Shown: in pieces, positions 9,330 to 17,482 of the stretch | Position numbering within the stretch: the stretch's first letter is position 1 | Layout: each line of letters starts with the position of its first letter | NCBI RefSeq assembly: GCF_007000325.2 | Contig: NZ_CP117269.1 | Span: 248,001 to 312,000 of the forward strand | Direction: 5' to 3' | Origin: Rhizobium rhododendri | GTDB taxonomy: Bacteria; Pseudomonadota; Alphaproteobacteria; Rhizobiales; Rhizobiaceae | Length of the DNA: 64,000 nucleotides | Notes under the pieces: generated by a model | Seen by the model: the letters and a program-made list of their open reading frames with translations, nothing else | Told to the model about the DNA's origin: nothing | The model's database searches: none | Program-made: the position numbers and the translations under genes

Positions 9330-9333
9330 CTAG

Positions 9334-9774
9334 GCCGCGACCCCAGCCGCCAGCGGCGCCCGGTATAGCTGCCAGTCGTCGTAGGCCGACAGCAAGATAT
9401 GCGCGCCGTCCAACACATGGTCGTTGTTTAGCGGCGGCACACCCTGCAAGTTGATCACCCGCGGGGTCGGTTGGGGAATCGATGTCAACTGAAACGAAAC
9501 TTCTAGTACAAGCATTTGGAGTCTGGCATTACAATCAGTATATTAACATTATTAATGTATATATTTAATGTTTCCATCCGTATTGCGAACACCAATCTCT
9601 GTTGCTAAGGTTGTACTCGGAACAAATACCATCATTATTTCTGGATTCGAGACTTCGAATTCGGACATTTGTTCTTTTTATACTGTGCGCGGCGCATACT
9701 TTTCAAACCCGATCAAGCGGCACGTGCCGCGTCACGCCCGATGGCACCAGTTACCAAAAAAGAGCGAGATGCTA
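9334..9774. other. Upstream region of the cytokinin cluster with a truncated frame
   Basis: No complete gene. On the minus strand a 61-codon frame (9515-9330) ends at the CTAG of the IS701 element; its end AYDDWQLYRAPLAAGVAA suggests a real gene cut off by the insertion, but I do not recognise the family. About 9535-9575 is very AT-rich, with AACATT and AATGTT arms that could be a promoter or operator. A long in-frame extension of the isopentenyltransferase gene back to 9568 is probably not translated. Confidence 0.4.
9484..9495 (+). promoter_or_regulatory. Possible vir-box-like sequence
   Basis: GTCAACTGAAAC differs at two positions from the vir-box consensus TNCAATTGAAAY as I remember it. 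tzs of Agrobacterium nopaline Ti plasmids is vir-inducible, so the location upstream of a tzs-like gene is suggestive. It is about 280 bases from the start codon and is only a weak match. Confidence 0.2.
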
Positions 9775-10533
9775 ATGCTAATCTATCTTATTTATGGACC
9801 CACCTGCAGCGGAAAAACAGACTTGGCAATCCAAATTGCACGAGAGACCGGATGGCCGGTTATCGCGCTGGATCGAGTACAATGCTGCCCTCAAATCGCC
9901 ACCGGCAGCGGGCGTCCTTTAGAGTCGGAGCTGCAATCCACCCAGCGAATCTACCTAGATTCGCGCCCACTCACCGAAGGCGTGATGGAAGCAGAGGCCG
10001 CTCATCTCCAGCTCATATCGGCAATAGAGGATCGCAAATCTTCCCCTGGCCTCATCCTCGAAGGCGGTTCGATTTCCCTTCTGAACTGCATGGCCAAGGA
10101 CTCCTATTGGAATGCCGGTTTCAGGTGGCACGTAAGGCGCCTGCGTCTTGCGACTCCGGATGTTTTCCTGCCGCGGGCAAGACTTCGAGTTACGGAAATG
10201 TTTGCCATCAAGGACGAGCGCCCATCCCTGCTGGAGGAATTGGCGGATCTCTGGAACCAGGAAGTTCTCCGGCCAGTATTGGAGGACATCGACGGATATC
10301 GCTGCGCGATACAGTTCGCCAAGGAAAATAACATCGAAATCAGCGAGTTGTTACATCTCGATCCGATGCGGCGGGAGGCGCTGATAGCGGCCATTGCCGA
10401 GGAATATCTTGAACACGCGCGGTGGCAAGAGCGCGAGTTCCCTGACTGGCAAGAAGGCGGGAATGTTGGGCTCACTCGTCTCCCGGCTTCACATGATGCT
10501 GGGAGCCCCCGGGACCTTAGATCGTTGGGCTAG
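9775..10533 (+). CDS. tzs: Tzs-like adenylate isopentenyltransferase
   Basis: A 252-residue cytokinin biosynthesis enzyme that transfers a prenyl group to N6 of AMP. It matches Agrobacterium Tzs nearly end to end (about 243 residues). The P-loop GPTCSGKT is at residues 8-15, and ALDRVQCCPQIATGSGRP places Asp33 where Tzs has its catalytic base. Asp173 in LEDIDGYRCA and His214 in EYLEHA fall at the residue numbers I recall as favouring the hydroxylated donor HMBPP, which gives trans-zeatin-type product directly. ATG 9775 is preferred over 9769 because the GAGCGAG ribosome-binding site has normal spacing and the Tzs N-terminus aligns there. The C-terminal 30 residues after EFPDW diverge. It is the first gene of the cluster. 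Confidence 0.93.
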   Translation: MLIYLIYGPTCSGKTDLAIQIARETGWPVIALDRVQCCPQIATGSGRPLESELQSTQRIYLDSRPLTEGVMEAEAAHLQLISAIEDRKSSPGLILEGGSISLLNCMAKDSYWNAGFRWHVRRLRLATPDVFLPRARLRVTEMFAIKDERPSLLEELADLWNQEVLRPVLEDIDGYRCAIQFAKENNIEISELLHLDPMRREALIAAIAEEYLEHARWQEREFPDWQEGGNVGLTRLPASHDAGSPRDLRSLG

Positions 10534-10609
10534 GTCTACTCATGAGATTCAGCAAAAGCTTACTTTCGAGCTACGCGTCAATCTGAAACTTTGCCAACCG
10601 TGAGGTAAA

Positions 10610-12235
10610 ATGACTATCTTGCTCATCTCCGGAATGGGGCCGGAATTTCCCGATAACAGGCTGCTGCGTGGTTCATCCTTCGAGCTCCTTATCAATCCTG
10701 AAATGGCTGCCGTCGGCTCTGGTAGGGCCAGATTTGATCTCTCGCGCCTTCAGTATAAAGCCGACGATGGGGGGGTCGTGCCGTTGCTTCGTGCACGTCG
10801 AGATGGCGGCGGGGCAAGGGCTATGAGCAATAGCTCTGCTGCCAAAGGCGCGTCCCAACCGGCTCGAACGTTCCACCTCACGACCTTCACGCTGCAGTCC
10901 ATTCTCACTGAGGGGGGAGTTAAGTTCGACGCAATGCCAACTGAAAATATCTGGAAAGGGGTTGGAGGCGAACCCGCTGGTTCTTACGATGTCGTTCTCC
11001 TCTCAACCACCTTCATCTGGGACCGGCGCAGCTTGCTTCAGGCGATAAGTTGGATCGAGCTGCGATTCCCCGATGCAATCCTGATCCTTGGTGGTCAATA
11101 CAGCAATCTCAAGTTCATGCAGATTATGCGAGATCATGGGAGCGTCGATTTTATCATTCGCGGAGATGCCGAATTTGCGTTGCCGGATTTGCTCAGTAAG
11201 CTCAAGGGAGGTGATCCCACCAGCGTTCCTAATCTCGTGTTTCGCGATGTAAATGGCCGACCACGGCTTACGCCGATCGCCTATATCGACCTGGACCAAT
11301 ACCCGTCACCCGCGCTAACCGGTCATGCACCGGTTGTACCTTACGAATCGATGCGGGGTTGTCCGTTCAGTTGCAAATTTTGCTCATTCCCGGCTGCATC
11401 GCCCCTGTGGAGATATAAGTCCGCAGATAAAATCGCGAGCGATTGGGAGCACTATAAAGTTCAAAACGGCGCAAGCTACGTCAAAGCGTTGGATTCAACG
11501 TTTACCGTACCTCCGAAGCGCCTCAGGGAGCTTTTGCCGAAGCTAGCTGCCATCGACATTCAATGGGAAGCATACACGCGAGCAAATTCAATCAAAGATG
11601 CCGAGCTCGTCCATCAGCTCGAAGACGCCGGCTGCAAATCTCTGTTCATCGGCTTCGAGTCAATGAGCGATGCGAGCCTCAGGAACATGGACAAGAAAGT
11701 CACGGCGCGAGCAAATCGTGTAGCTCATGAGCTTCTAGACGGAAGCACGATCAAACATTTCGTATCGTTTATTGTCGGTTATCCAGGGGAAACTCCCGAT
11801 ATGTTCGAGGAGACGAAGGCGTTCCTTGTCAACGAGTATTCCGGAGAATTCGCTCTTTACGTTTGCATGCTTCAGGACGAGACCATGCCTGTTTGGCAAG
11901 ATGCAGAACGCTTCAACCTCAAAGTTGATGACCCGAGCGGCGAGGCACGGATCTGGAGCCACATCGGGATGGACTCCGATACAGCGCAGCGATTGCAGCT
12001 CGAAACTCTAAGGGAGGTTCGATGGAAAAGCGACACCGCAAACTTCCGATCTTGGCAACACGATTTCGAGGGTCCGCTTATAAGCAATGACTCCGGACGT
12101 CGGAACGCCGTAGTAGAAAAATTAGTCGATCGTCTCGGAATGATCAGTGCGGACGTCGAGGACGAAGGGCAAGCGCAGCGTCTTGAAAGTCAACTTCTCG
12201 GGCAACTTAATGGATATGGTGTGACGACGGCTTGA
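10610..12235 (+). CDS. Radical-SAM enzyme with B12-binding-like N-terminus
   Basis: A 541-residue protein. The iron-sulfur motif CPFSCKFC (Cys251, Cys255, Cys258) is the CxxxCxxC signature of radical-SAM enzymes. Residues about 120-215 resemble the cobalamin-binding Rossmann-like domain of class B methylases (FPDAILILGGQYS, FIIRGDAEFALPDLL), although no clear DxHxxG cobalamin ligand is visible. Later GFESMSDASLRNMDK and FIVGYPGETPDMFEE fit the SAM barrel. There is no TRAM domain, so it is not a simple MiaB. It starts 76 bases after the isopentenyltransferase, with GTGAGGTAAA before the ATG. Its place in a cytokinin cluster suggests methylation or another radical modification of the cytokinin or its prenyl donor; that role is inferred. 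Confidence 0.85.
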   Translation: MTILLISGMGPEFPDNRLLRGSSFELLINPEMAAVGSGRARFDLSRLQYKADDGGVVPLLRARRDGGGARAMSNSSAAKGASQPARTFHLTTFTLQSILTEGGVKFDAMPTENIWKGVGGEPAGSYDVVLLSTTFIWDRRSLLQAISWIELRFPDAILILGGQYSNLKFMQIMRDHGSVDFIIRGDAEFALPDLLSKLKGGDPTSVPNLVFRDVNGRPRLTPIAYIDLDQYPSPALTGHAPVVPYESMRGCPFSCKFCSFPAASPLWRYKSADKIASDWEHYKVQNGASYVKALDSTFTVPPKRLRELLPKLAAIDIQWEAYTRANSIKDAELVHQLEDAGCKSLFIGFESMSDASLRNMDKKVTARANRVAHELLDGSTIKHFVSFIVGYPGETPDMFEETKAFLVNEYSGEFALYVCMLQDETMPVWQDAERFNLKVDDPSGEARIWSHIGMDSDTAQRLQLETLREVRWKSDTANFRSWQHDFEGPLISNDSGRRNAVVEKLVDRLGMISADVEDEGQAQRLESQLLGQLNGYGVTTA

Positions 12236-12347
12236 CCCTGAGTTTAACGACGCCATGCGTTCACTTCCACACGTTGCCATTTCTGAAGAGGCTGATGACC
12301 GTCCACCGATCAGGTTGCATGCAGCTTTCCAACCCTGGAGGTGTTTG

Positions 12348-12956
12348 ATGAACACTTCGACGAATGCACTCTCCGAAAAGGTCATTTTGTGCAACGAGCA
12401 TGGTGAGGCCATCGGCACGGCTCCAAAGTCCGAAATCCATCACGCCCATACACCGTTGCACCTTGCCTTTTCGGTCTACATTTTTGATGACGACAAGAAG
12501 CTGCTCGTGACGCGGCGGGCATCGGACAAGATTACATGGCCCGGCGTTCTCACCAATAGTTGCTGTGGGCACCCGCGGCCGGGTGAATCGTTGATTGAAG
12601 CAATCGAGCGCCGGGTTCGAAAGGAATTGGGGATAGAGGTAAATGGCATTCGCCTTGTGCTACCCGAGTTTTCCTATCGCGCAGCAATAACGAATGGGAT
12701 CACCGAACATGAATTGTGCCCCGTGTTCACCGCCCGCTGCCAAACCTTGAGCGTAACACCCGATCTGAATGAGGTTTCTGCGTGGCAATGGGTGGATTGG
12801 CAATGGTTTGTCGAAAGCTTACAGGATGGGCGCTTGCTGGTGTCGCCATGGTGTCGCGCGCAAGTCGAACTGCTCGCATCCTTTAATGCGGATCCATCGC
12901 AATGGCCCATAGCGGATGAGCTGAGCTTGCCAGAAGCCGCCAAAGCAAAAATATGA
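12348..12956 (+). CDS. idi: Isopentenyl-diphosphate delta-isomerase, type I
   Basis: A 202-residue Nudix-fold isomerase interconverting IPP and DMAPP. The catalytic Cys lies in TNSCCGHPRPGE and the catalytic Glu in EHELCPVF; the Nudix-like stretch is GESLIEAIERRVRKELGIEV. The length is close to the normal 180-200. The start is set by GGAGG 6-10 bases upstream, although the frame is open further back to 12255. In this cluster it would adjust the pool of prenyl donor for the isopentenyltransferase. Comparable ipt-idi pairing is known in gall-forming Pseudomonas. No lesion is visible. Confidence 0.93.
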   Translation: MNTSTNALSEKVILCNEHGEAIGTAPKSEIHHAHTPLHLAFSVYIFDDDKKLLVTRRASDKITWPGVLTNSCCGHPRPGESLIEAIERRVRKELGIEVNGIRLVLPEFSYRAAITNGITEHELCPVFTARCQTLSVTPDLNEVSAWQWVDWQWFVESLQDGRLLVSPWCRAQVELLASFNADPSQWPIADELSLPEAAKAKI

Positions 12957-13090
12957 GTCGTTGGTTACGACGATTTGGCCGCGCCATTCCGTGCCCTGGT
13001 CTGGGCGCTCGAAACGGATCTTGGTGGATTGGAATATTCAAAGCCAATCTTGCGTAATGTTCATTTGTCATTTGTCGATGGGAGGAGCGT

Positions 13091-13684
13091 TTGAGATATT
13101 GCGTCTTTTCGGGCTCAAACAACGGCCGGAAACCAGACTATGTGAGCGCAGCAAAGCGCCTCGGCAAAGCTCTAGCGACGTCAGGCATCGGATTGGTGTA
13201 TGGCGGCGCTTCGATCGGTTTGATGGGGACGATCGCCGATGCAGCCCGAAACAATGGCGGGGAGGTTATTGGGGTAATCCCGCGTGCACTGGCCGAGAAT
13301 GAGGTTGCGCACACTGGTCTCGCTGATCTGCGCATTGTCGAGACCATGCACGAGCGCAAAGCGCTGATGGCAGCGCTGTCGGATGGCTTTATCGCCTTGC
13401 CAGGGGGATTGGGAACGCTTGAAGAACTGTTCGAAGTATGGACATGGGCGCAGCTTGGCTATCATAGTAAACCCTGTGGGCTGCTCGACACCGCAGGCTT
13501 TTATAGGAAGCTCGAATCCTTTCTTGATCACGTTGTTGACGAGGCGTTCGTGACTGCAAGCCATCGCAACATCCTCCTCGTCGAGGAGGACGCTGAGGCG
13601 CTCTTGTCTGCGATGGCAAAAGGTAGCGCCACGCTAAAGTCACGTTCAGAACAGAGCGATTTTTTAGGTGCGCTCCGCCACTAA
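13091..13684 (+). CDS. log: LOG-type cytokinin riboside 5'-monophosphate phosphoribohydrolase
   Basis: A 197-residue Rossmann-fold hydrolase that cleaves ribose 5-phosphate from cytokinin nucleotides to free the active base. It has the LOG signature pair: an Arg-Lys in [10 protein letters not shown] and [12 protein letters not shown]. The N-terminus VFSGSNNG and [13 protein letters not shown] also fit. It uses TTG 13091, with GGAGGA eight bases upstream. It follows idi by 134 bases with no gene between. LOG proteins are sometimes annotated as lysine decarboxylases; the motif and the neighbours make LOG much more likely. Confidence 0.93.
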   Translation: MRYCVFSGSNNGRKPDYVSAAKRLGKALATSGIGLVYGGASIGLMGTIADAARNNGGEVIGVIPRALAENEVAHTGLADLRIVETMHERKALMAALSDGFIALPGGLGTLEELFEVWTWAQLGYHSKPCGLLDTAGFYRKLESFLDHVVDEAFVTASHRNILLVEEDAEALLSAMAKGSATLKSRSEQSDFLGALRH

Positions 13685-13981
13685 CTGAGCTCGCTTTGCC
13701 AGTTGCTAACGATATCCAGCAGTGACAGTAGTGGCAGTCACAGAGGCACGTAAATGATACCAAATTGCATCGAACGGTAGTGAATTGTGAAATGCGGTGT
13801 TTCGAAACGAGTTGGTACCACGAGCGCGCAGCTGCCCCCACGTACCTGTGATTCCTCTGTTAATTTTGTAACGAAATCGCTGTGGCAAACCATGGCAGAT
13901 CTCATATTTCTTATTTCTCGCGGGATGGCGGGCTGAGGCGCATTCCAAAAAGGATGCGATTGGCCACAGGGCAGGTGAGTT

Positions 13982-14647
13982 ATGAGAAGAACGTCGGAAG
14001 AGGCTGCAGCTACCGGGATGCGGATTTTGCGCTCTGCCGAAGCTATTTTTATCGAAAAAGGATACGATGACACCTGCTTGCAGGAAATTGCTGCTGAAGC
14101 GGCTGTAACAACCGGTGCCGTCCAGTGGCATTTCGGACAAAAAATGCACATTCTGTTAGCATTGCGCGATGAGCTGTGCTGGCATGCAAGAATACTGGGC
14201 AAGCTCCATGATGCGGGGATGGTCGAGAAGCCATTGAAGGCAGTCGCTGAGCTTGCCGCATCAGCCATTAACTACTTCGCTGCCAATTACAACTGCAGAC
14301 GGATTTTCCAGATCTATGATAAGAAAGTCTCCGATACAGTCGCCTTCTATAATGAAGATCGCAAGTTCCAGCAGGAGGTGCGAGCTACGTTAGGGAGCGT
14401 CTTCGGATCCGCAGAGACGAGGAAAGAATTACTAGATCCCTGGACGTCCGACACTGCGACATATACCTTTTGGTTTGCAATGCGTGGAACGTTTCAGACC
14501 TGGCTCGAGGAAGATTCGAGGTTCGACTTGAAATCTGATGGCTTGCGTATCGTTCAGACGATGCTTTCCTCGTATGGGCGCGCCGATTTGGTCACTGGAG
14601 AAAACGAGCGGAGTTCGCTTGACCATTGGCATTTACTCTTCGCGTGA
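13982..14647 (+). CDS. TetR-family regulator of the cytokinin cluster
   Basis: A 221-residue protein with an N-terminal TetR helix-turn-helix: AEAIFIEKGYDDTCLQEIAAEAAVTTGAVQWHFGQKMHILLAL. The remainder (about 70-221) is a divergent ligand-binding domain with several aromatic residues, which cannot be assigned. GGTGAG lies just upstream of the ATG. It is the last gene on the same strand, after a gap of 297 bases, so it may be transcribed alone or with the cluster. Control of the cytokinin genes is inferred from position only. Confidence 0.85.
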   Translation: MRRTSEEAAATGMRILRSAEAIFIEKGYDDTCLQEIAAEAAVTTGAVQWHFGQKMHILLALRDELCWHARILGKLHDAGMVEKPLKAVAELAASAINYFAANYNCRRIFQIYDKKVSDTVAFYNEDRKFQQEVRATLGSVFGSAETRKELLDPWTSDTATYTFWFAMRGTFQTWLEEDSRFDLKSDGLRIVQTMLSSYGRADLVTGENERSSLDHWHLLFA

Positions 14648-15210
14648 CCGTTACCCTATGCCGCGGCAAAGGATAACGGTGACCTTGAAGGTTGACCGTT
14701 TGTCTACTGATGAGGATTCGAACGCGGGCCGCCAAGCATCGCTCGATATCGCGGACAAGTCCTTATGAAGATCAAGTTCGCGGGTCATGTGATAACATAT
14801 CGCATAGTCAACGTTGTGGAACTCTTGATGATTCGTACGAGCCGCCAAACATTGGCTGTTGTAATGATATACCATGTCAGAACAGCAATCCGATGGGGCG
14901 GAAAGCATTATCTTAATGCACACGGAAATGGCGCGTCGGTGGGTGGAATACACCGACATAGAGGCCGTTAAGTTCTGCATGGTCATCGTCGGAAAGGTGG
15001 CAGCAGGCGACACGGCTGTGGCCTCTTGCTCTTTCAGCGTGAAATGCGTGTTGAAAGAGGGGTCTGAGTAGCAACGGAACAGAAAACATAGGGTAATCGC
15101 GGGAGCGCCGGCGCTGATGCGATTGCTGCATTGAAGGTGGTTGTTCCCCGATAAGATGAAAAACGGGCTCACGACTGTTGGCCGGGCCCAGCATCAAACG
15201 GAGAACAACC
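14648..15210. other. No recognisable gene
   Basis: Several short frames overlap here without family resemblance. The best is 14874-15071 on the plus strand (65 codons, starting MSEQQSDGAES), which lacks a clear ribosome-binding site. The last 60 bases are probably the left end of the IS110 element, but its boundary could not be fixed. Confidence 0.4.
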
Positions 15211-16240
15211 ATGGGTGAATATATCGGTCTCGACGTTTCTTTAAAAGATACAACGGTTTCAATTCGGCGAAATGGCAAGCGGATCTGGCGGGGCAAGTGT
15301 GCTTCCGACCCGCAGGCGCTGGCGGCATTGATCCGCAAGCATGCGCCGGCTCCCGAGCGGGTCGTGTTCGAGACCGGCCCACTATCAGTGTGGTTCTTCC
15401 ATGCGCTTACTGCGGAGGGATTGCCGGCGATCTGCATTGATGCACGGCACGCCAAAGCGGCGCTCGACATGGCACCGAACAAGACGGATGCGAACGATGC
15501 CGACGGACTGGCGCATTTGGCTGAGGTCGGGTTCTACCGGGCGGTCCGCGTAAAGAGCTTCGACAGCATGCTGACGCGGACGCTGGTCTCAGCCCGTGGC
15601 CAGCTATGTAAGACGATCGGCGATTTGTCGAACCAGATCCGCGGGCTGATGAAAACCTTCGGTCTCGTTATTCCGAAGGGAGCCGGTCGGGTTTTCGAAG
15701 ACAATGTCCGTCGCCTCCTTGCGGACGAAGCTGCTTTGGGTCGGATTATGCTGCCGCTGCTTGAGGCATGGCGTAAGCTTGAGGACCCGCGCGGCCGAAC
15801 TCGAAAAACAGCTGCTTGCATCATCACGCGGGAACAAGGCGGCCGCGTTGTTGATGTCAATCCCAGGGGTTGGTGCGGTGACCGCGTCATCCTATGTCGC
15901 CGCAATTGAGGACCCGGCCAACTTCAAGTCGTCTCGCTCGGTTGGTGCTTGGGTCGGCCTCACCACCAGGCGCTACCAGTCAGGCGAGGTCGACTATAGC
16001 GGTCACATATCTCGCCGGGGCGACTCGCATTTGAGAGCACTTCTCTACGAGGCAGCGACAACGATACTGACGCGGGTCACAGCTGACAGTGACCTTCGGA
16101 CCTGGGGGACGGCACTGCGGGGGAAAATTGGGTTCAAGCGGGCGACGATAGCGGTGGTGGCCAGGAAGCTTGCCGTCATCATGCACAGTATGCTCAAGAG
16201 CGGACAGCCGTTCCAGCGCGTTGAGGGGGGCGCCGCATGA
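15211..16240 (+). pseudogene. IS110-family transposase, frameshifted
   Basis: Start MGEYIGLDVSLKDTTVSI, the usual DEDD N-terminus of IS110 transposases; NKTDANDADGLAHLA follows in the first half. The second half, in another frame, gives RTRAAELEKQLLA and then the transposase_20 core SIPGVGAVTASSYVAAIEDP with WVGLTTRRYQSGE. The two halves join if one base is removed near 15782, where LEAWRKL meets RTRAAELE. This single-base insertion should inactivate the gene. The element's ends are not clear; IS110 elements often lack inverted repeats. Confidence 0.85.
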
Positions 16241-16593
16241 TCAACAACAGCAACATATAGTCGACCATCTGACCGTTTGCGCCGCCTTCGCGGTGCGCCG
16301 AGATGTCCCTGCCGGGACGTGGGCTGGATCATTCCGATTATGTAGGTGCAGGAGCGGTCGCGCTCATTGCGGAGAAAACATAGGAAGACCCGTTCCGCGA
16401 AAGCTATAATGCGGCGGCATGTCCCGACCGCGAAGACGACCTTGCCCCGGCAGCAAAGACATCAAGCGCAGCTCGAGACCAGGCGCAAAATGGGCTTGAC
16501 CAAAATGCGATTAGACGACAAGGGCTTCATGGCTCGGCCGGATCTGCGTTCTGTGGGTCGCGCAACGGCCTGAGTTCGCCGCGTGCTATAAAT
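16241..16593. other. No recognisable gene; probably IS110 right flank
   Basis: About 350 bases between the IS110 transposase and the IS6 element. Short frames on both strands show no family resemblance. Part may be the non-coding right end of the IS110 element. Confidence 0.4.
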
Positions 16594-17482
16594 GGGCCTG
16601 TCGCAAATTTCTGCGTTTAACGGTTTATTGACCGTCGCACGAGAAATTCCCACTCCAGATGTTGTGGAGCGTACCGATGATTTTGAATGCGATTACCGAA
16701 AAGCTGAAGCGGCAGTCGAAGGATGATTTCAAAGGTAGACATTTCGAGGCATGGCTGATCGTACAAGCGGTCACCTGGTATTTGAGATATCCGCTGAGTT
16801 ATCGAGATCTGGAAGACATGTTCGAAGAGCGCGGCTTTGAGGTCGATCATAGCACGATCAACCGCTGGGTATTGAGCTATGCGCCGATGATCGAGAAGCG
16901 TCTTCGCCAGTTTCGCCGGCCGCATTGCGGATCGGTTCGGATTGACGAGACCTACGTCAAGATCCGCGGCAAATGGCGCTATCTCTACCGAGCCATCGAT
17001 AAGCATGGCAATCCGGTGGATTTCCTGCTGACCGCCAAGCACGATCTCGAAGCCGCCAAGCGGTTCTTCCGCAAGATGCTGAAAGATCAGCCTTTGTTGT
17101 CGCCGTACAAGATCGGCACGGATGGCGCCAATACCTTCCCGTCGGCGATCAAAACGTCGGTTGAAGACGGGCTGCTACGGCCCGATCCCGTGCATTATGT
17201 GACCAAGCACCTGCAACAAGGCATTGAGAGCGACCATTTCCGTGTGAAGAAGAACATGCCGAAGATTGGCGGCTTCCAATCCTTCAATACTGCGCGGCGA
17301 ACGATTGCTGGTTTCGAGGCGATGCTATGGCTGAGGAAAGGCTTCGGCTTTTCCGGCGGATGGACAGTCAACGATCAGAATGATTTGGTTGCGCGCCTCT
17401 TCGGACTTACAAAGGTTAACAAACATGAAATGGCGTCGTTCGAGGGATAGCCTCGGCCTCTGTGGAGGTTTGCGACAAGCCC
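16594..17482 (+). mobile_element. IS6-family element
   Basis: An 889-base element with inverted ends GGGCCTGTCGCAAA at the left and GGGCTTGTCGCAAA at the right when read inwards. IS6 elements normally make 8-base duplications, but the flanks differ (CTATAAAT at left, GATTATAC at right). This suggests that recombination or adjacent deletion, rather than simple insertion, produced the present junctions. The right end lies inside the reading frame of the next chemoreceptor gene. Confidence 0.88.
16677..17450 (+). CDS. IS6-family transposase
   Basis: A 257-residue DDE transposase. The catalytic residues are visible in [32 protein letters not shown] and [13 protein letters not shown]. An upstream helix-turn-helix lies around [24 protein letters not shown]. 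The start at 16677 ([13 protein letters not shown]) is chosen because it fits IS6 proteins; the frame is open six codons further. It appears intact. Confidence 0.92.
   Translation: MILNAITEKLKRQSKDDFKGRHFEAWLIVQAVTWYLRYPLSYRDLEDMFEERGFEVDHSTINRWVLSYAPMIEKRLRQFRRPHCGSVRIDETYVKIRGKWRYLYRAIDKHGNPVDFLLTAKHDLEAAKRFFRKMLKDQPLLSPYKIGTDGANTFPSAIKTSVEDGLLRPDPVHYVTKHLQQGIESDHFRVKKNMPKIGGFQSFNTARRTIAGFEAMLWLRKGFGFSGGWTVNDQNDLVARLFGLTKVNKHEMASFEG

Larger units (their letters stand above)
3045..9333. repeat. Composite block: inverted IS701 copies with four CTAG junctions
   Basis: Two 1,414-base IS701-family copies in opposite orientation (3049-4462 and 7916-9329) flank an IS5-family element that itself contains an IS21 element. 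CTAG is found at all four boundaries: 3045-3048, 4463-4466, 7912-7915 and 9330-9333. The simplest reading is IS5 inserting into a CTAG and duplicating it, followed by one IS701 insertion at each CTAG. The two long inverted copies could also act together as a composite transposon or promote inversion of the central segment. Confidence 0.8.

Noticed and set aside
9584..9630. nod box upstream of the cytokinin cluster
   Set aside because: ATCCGTATTGCGAAC has one half-site only; the required ATC-N9-GAT and downstream blocks are missing.
9568..9774. Longer isopentenyltransferase with 69 extra N-terminal residues
   Set aside because: No ribosome-binding site at 9568, the extension has no family resemblance, and Tzs aligns from ATG 9775.
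15211..16240. IS110 transposase as two separate functional genes
   Set aside because: The two parts together make one normal IS110 protein once a single base is removed, and no slippery site is present at the junction.
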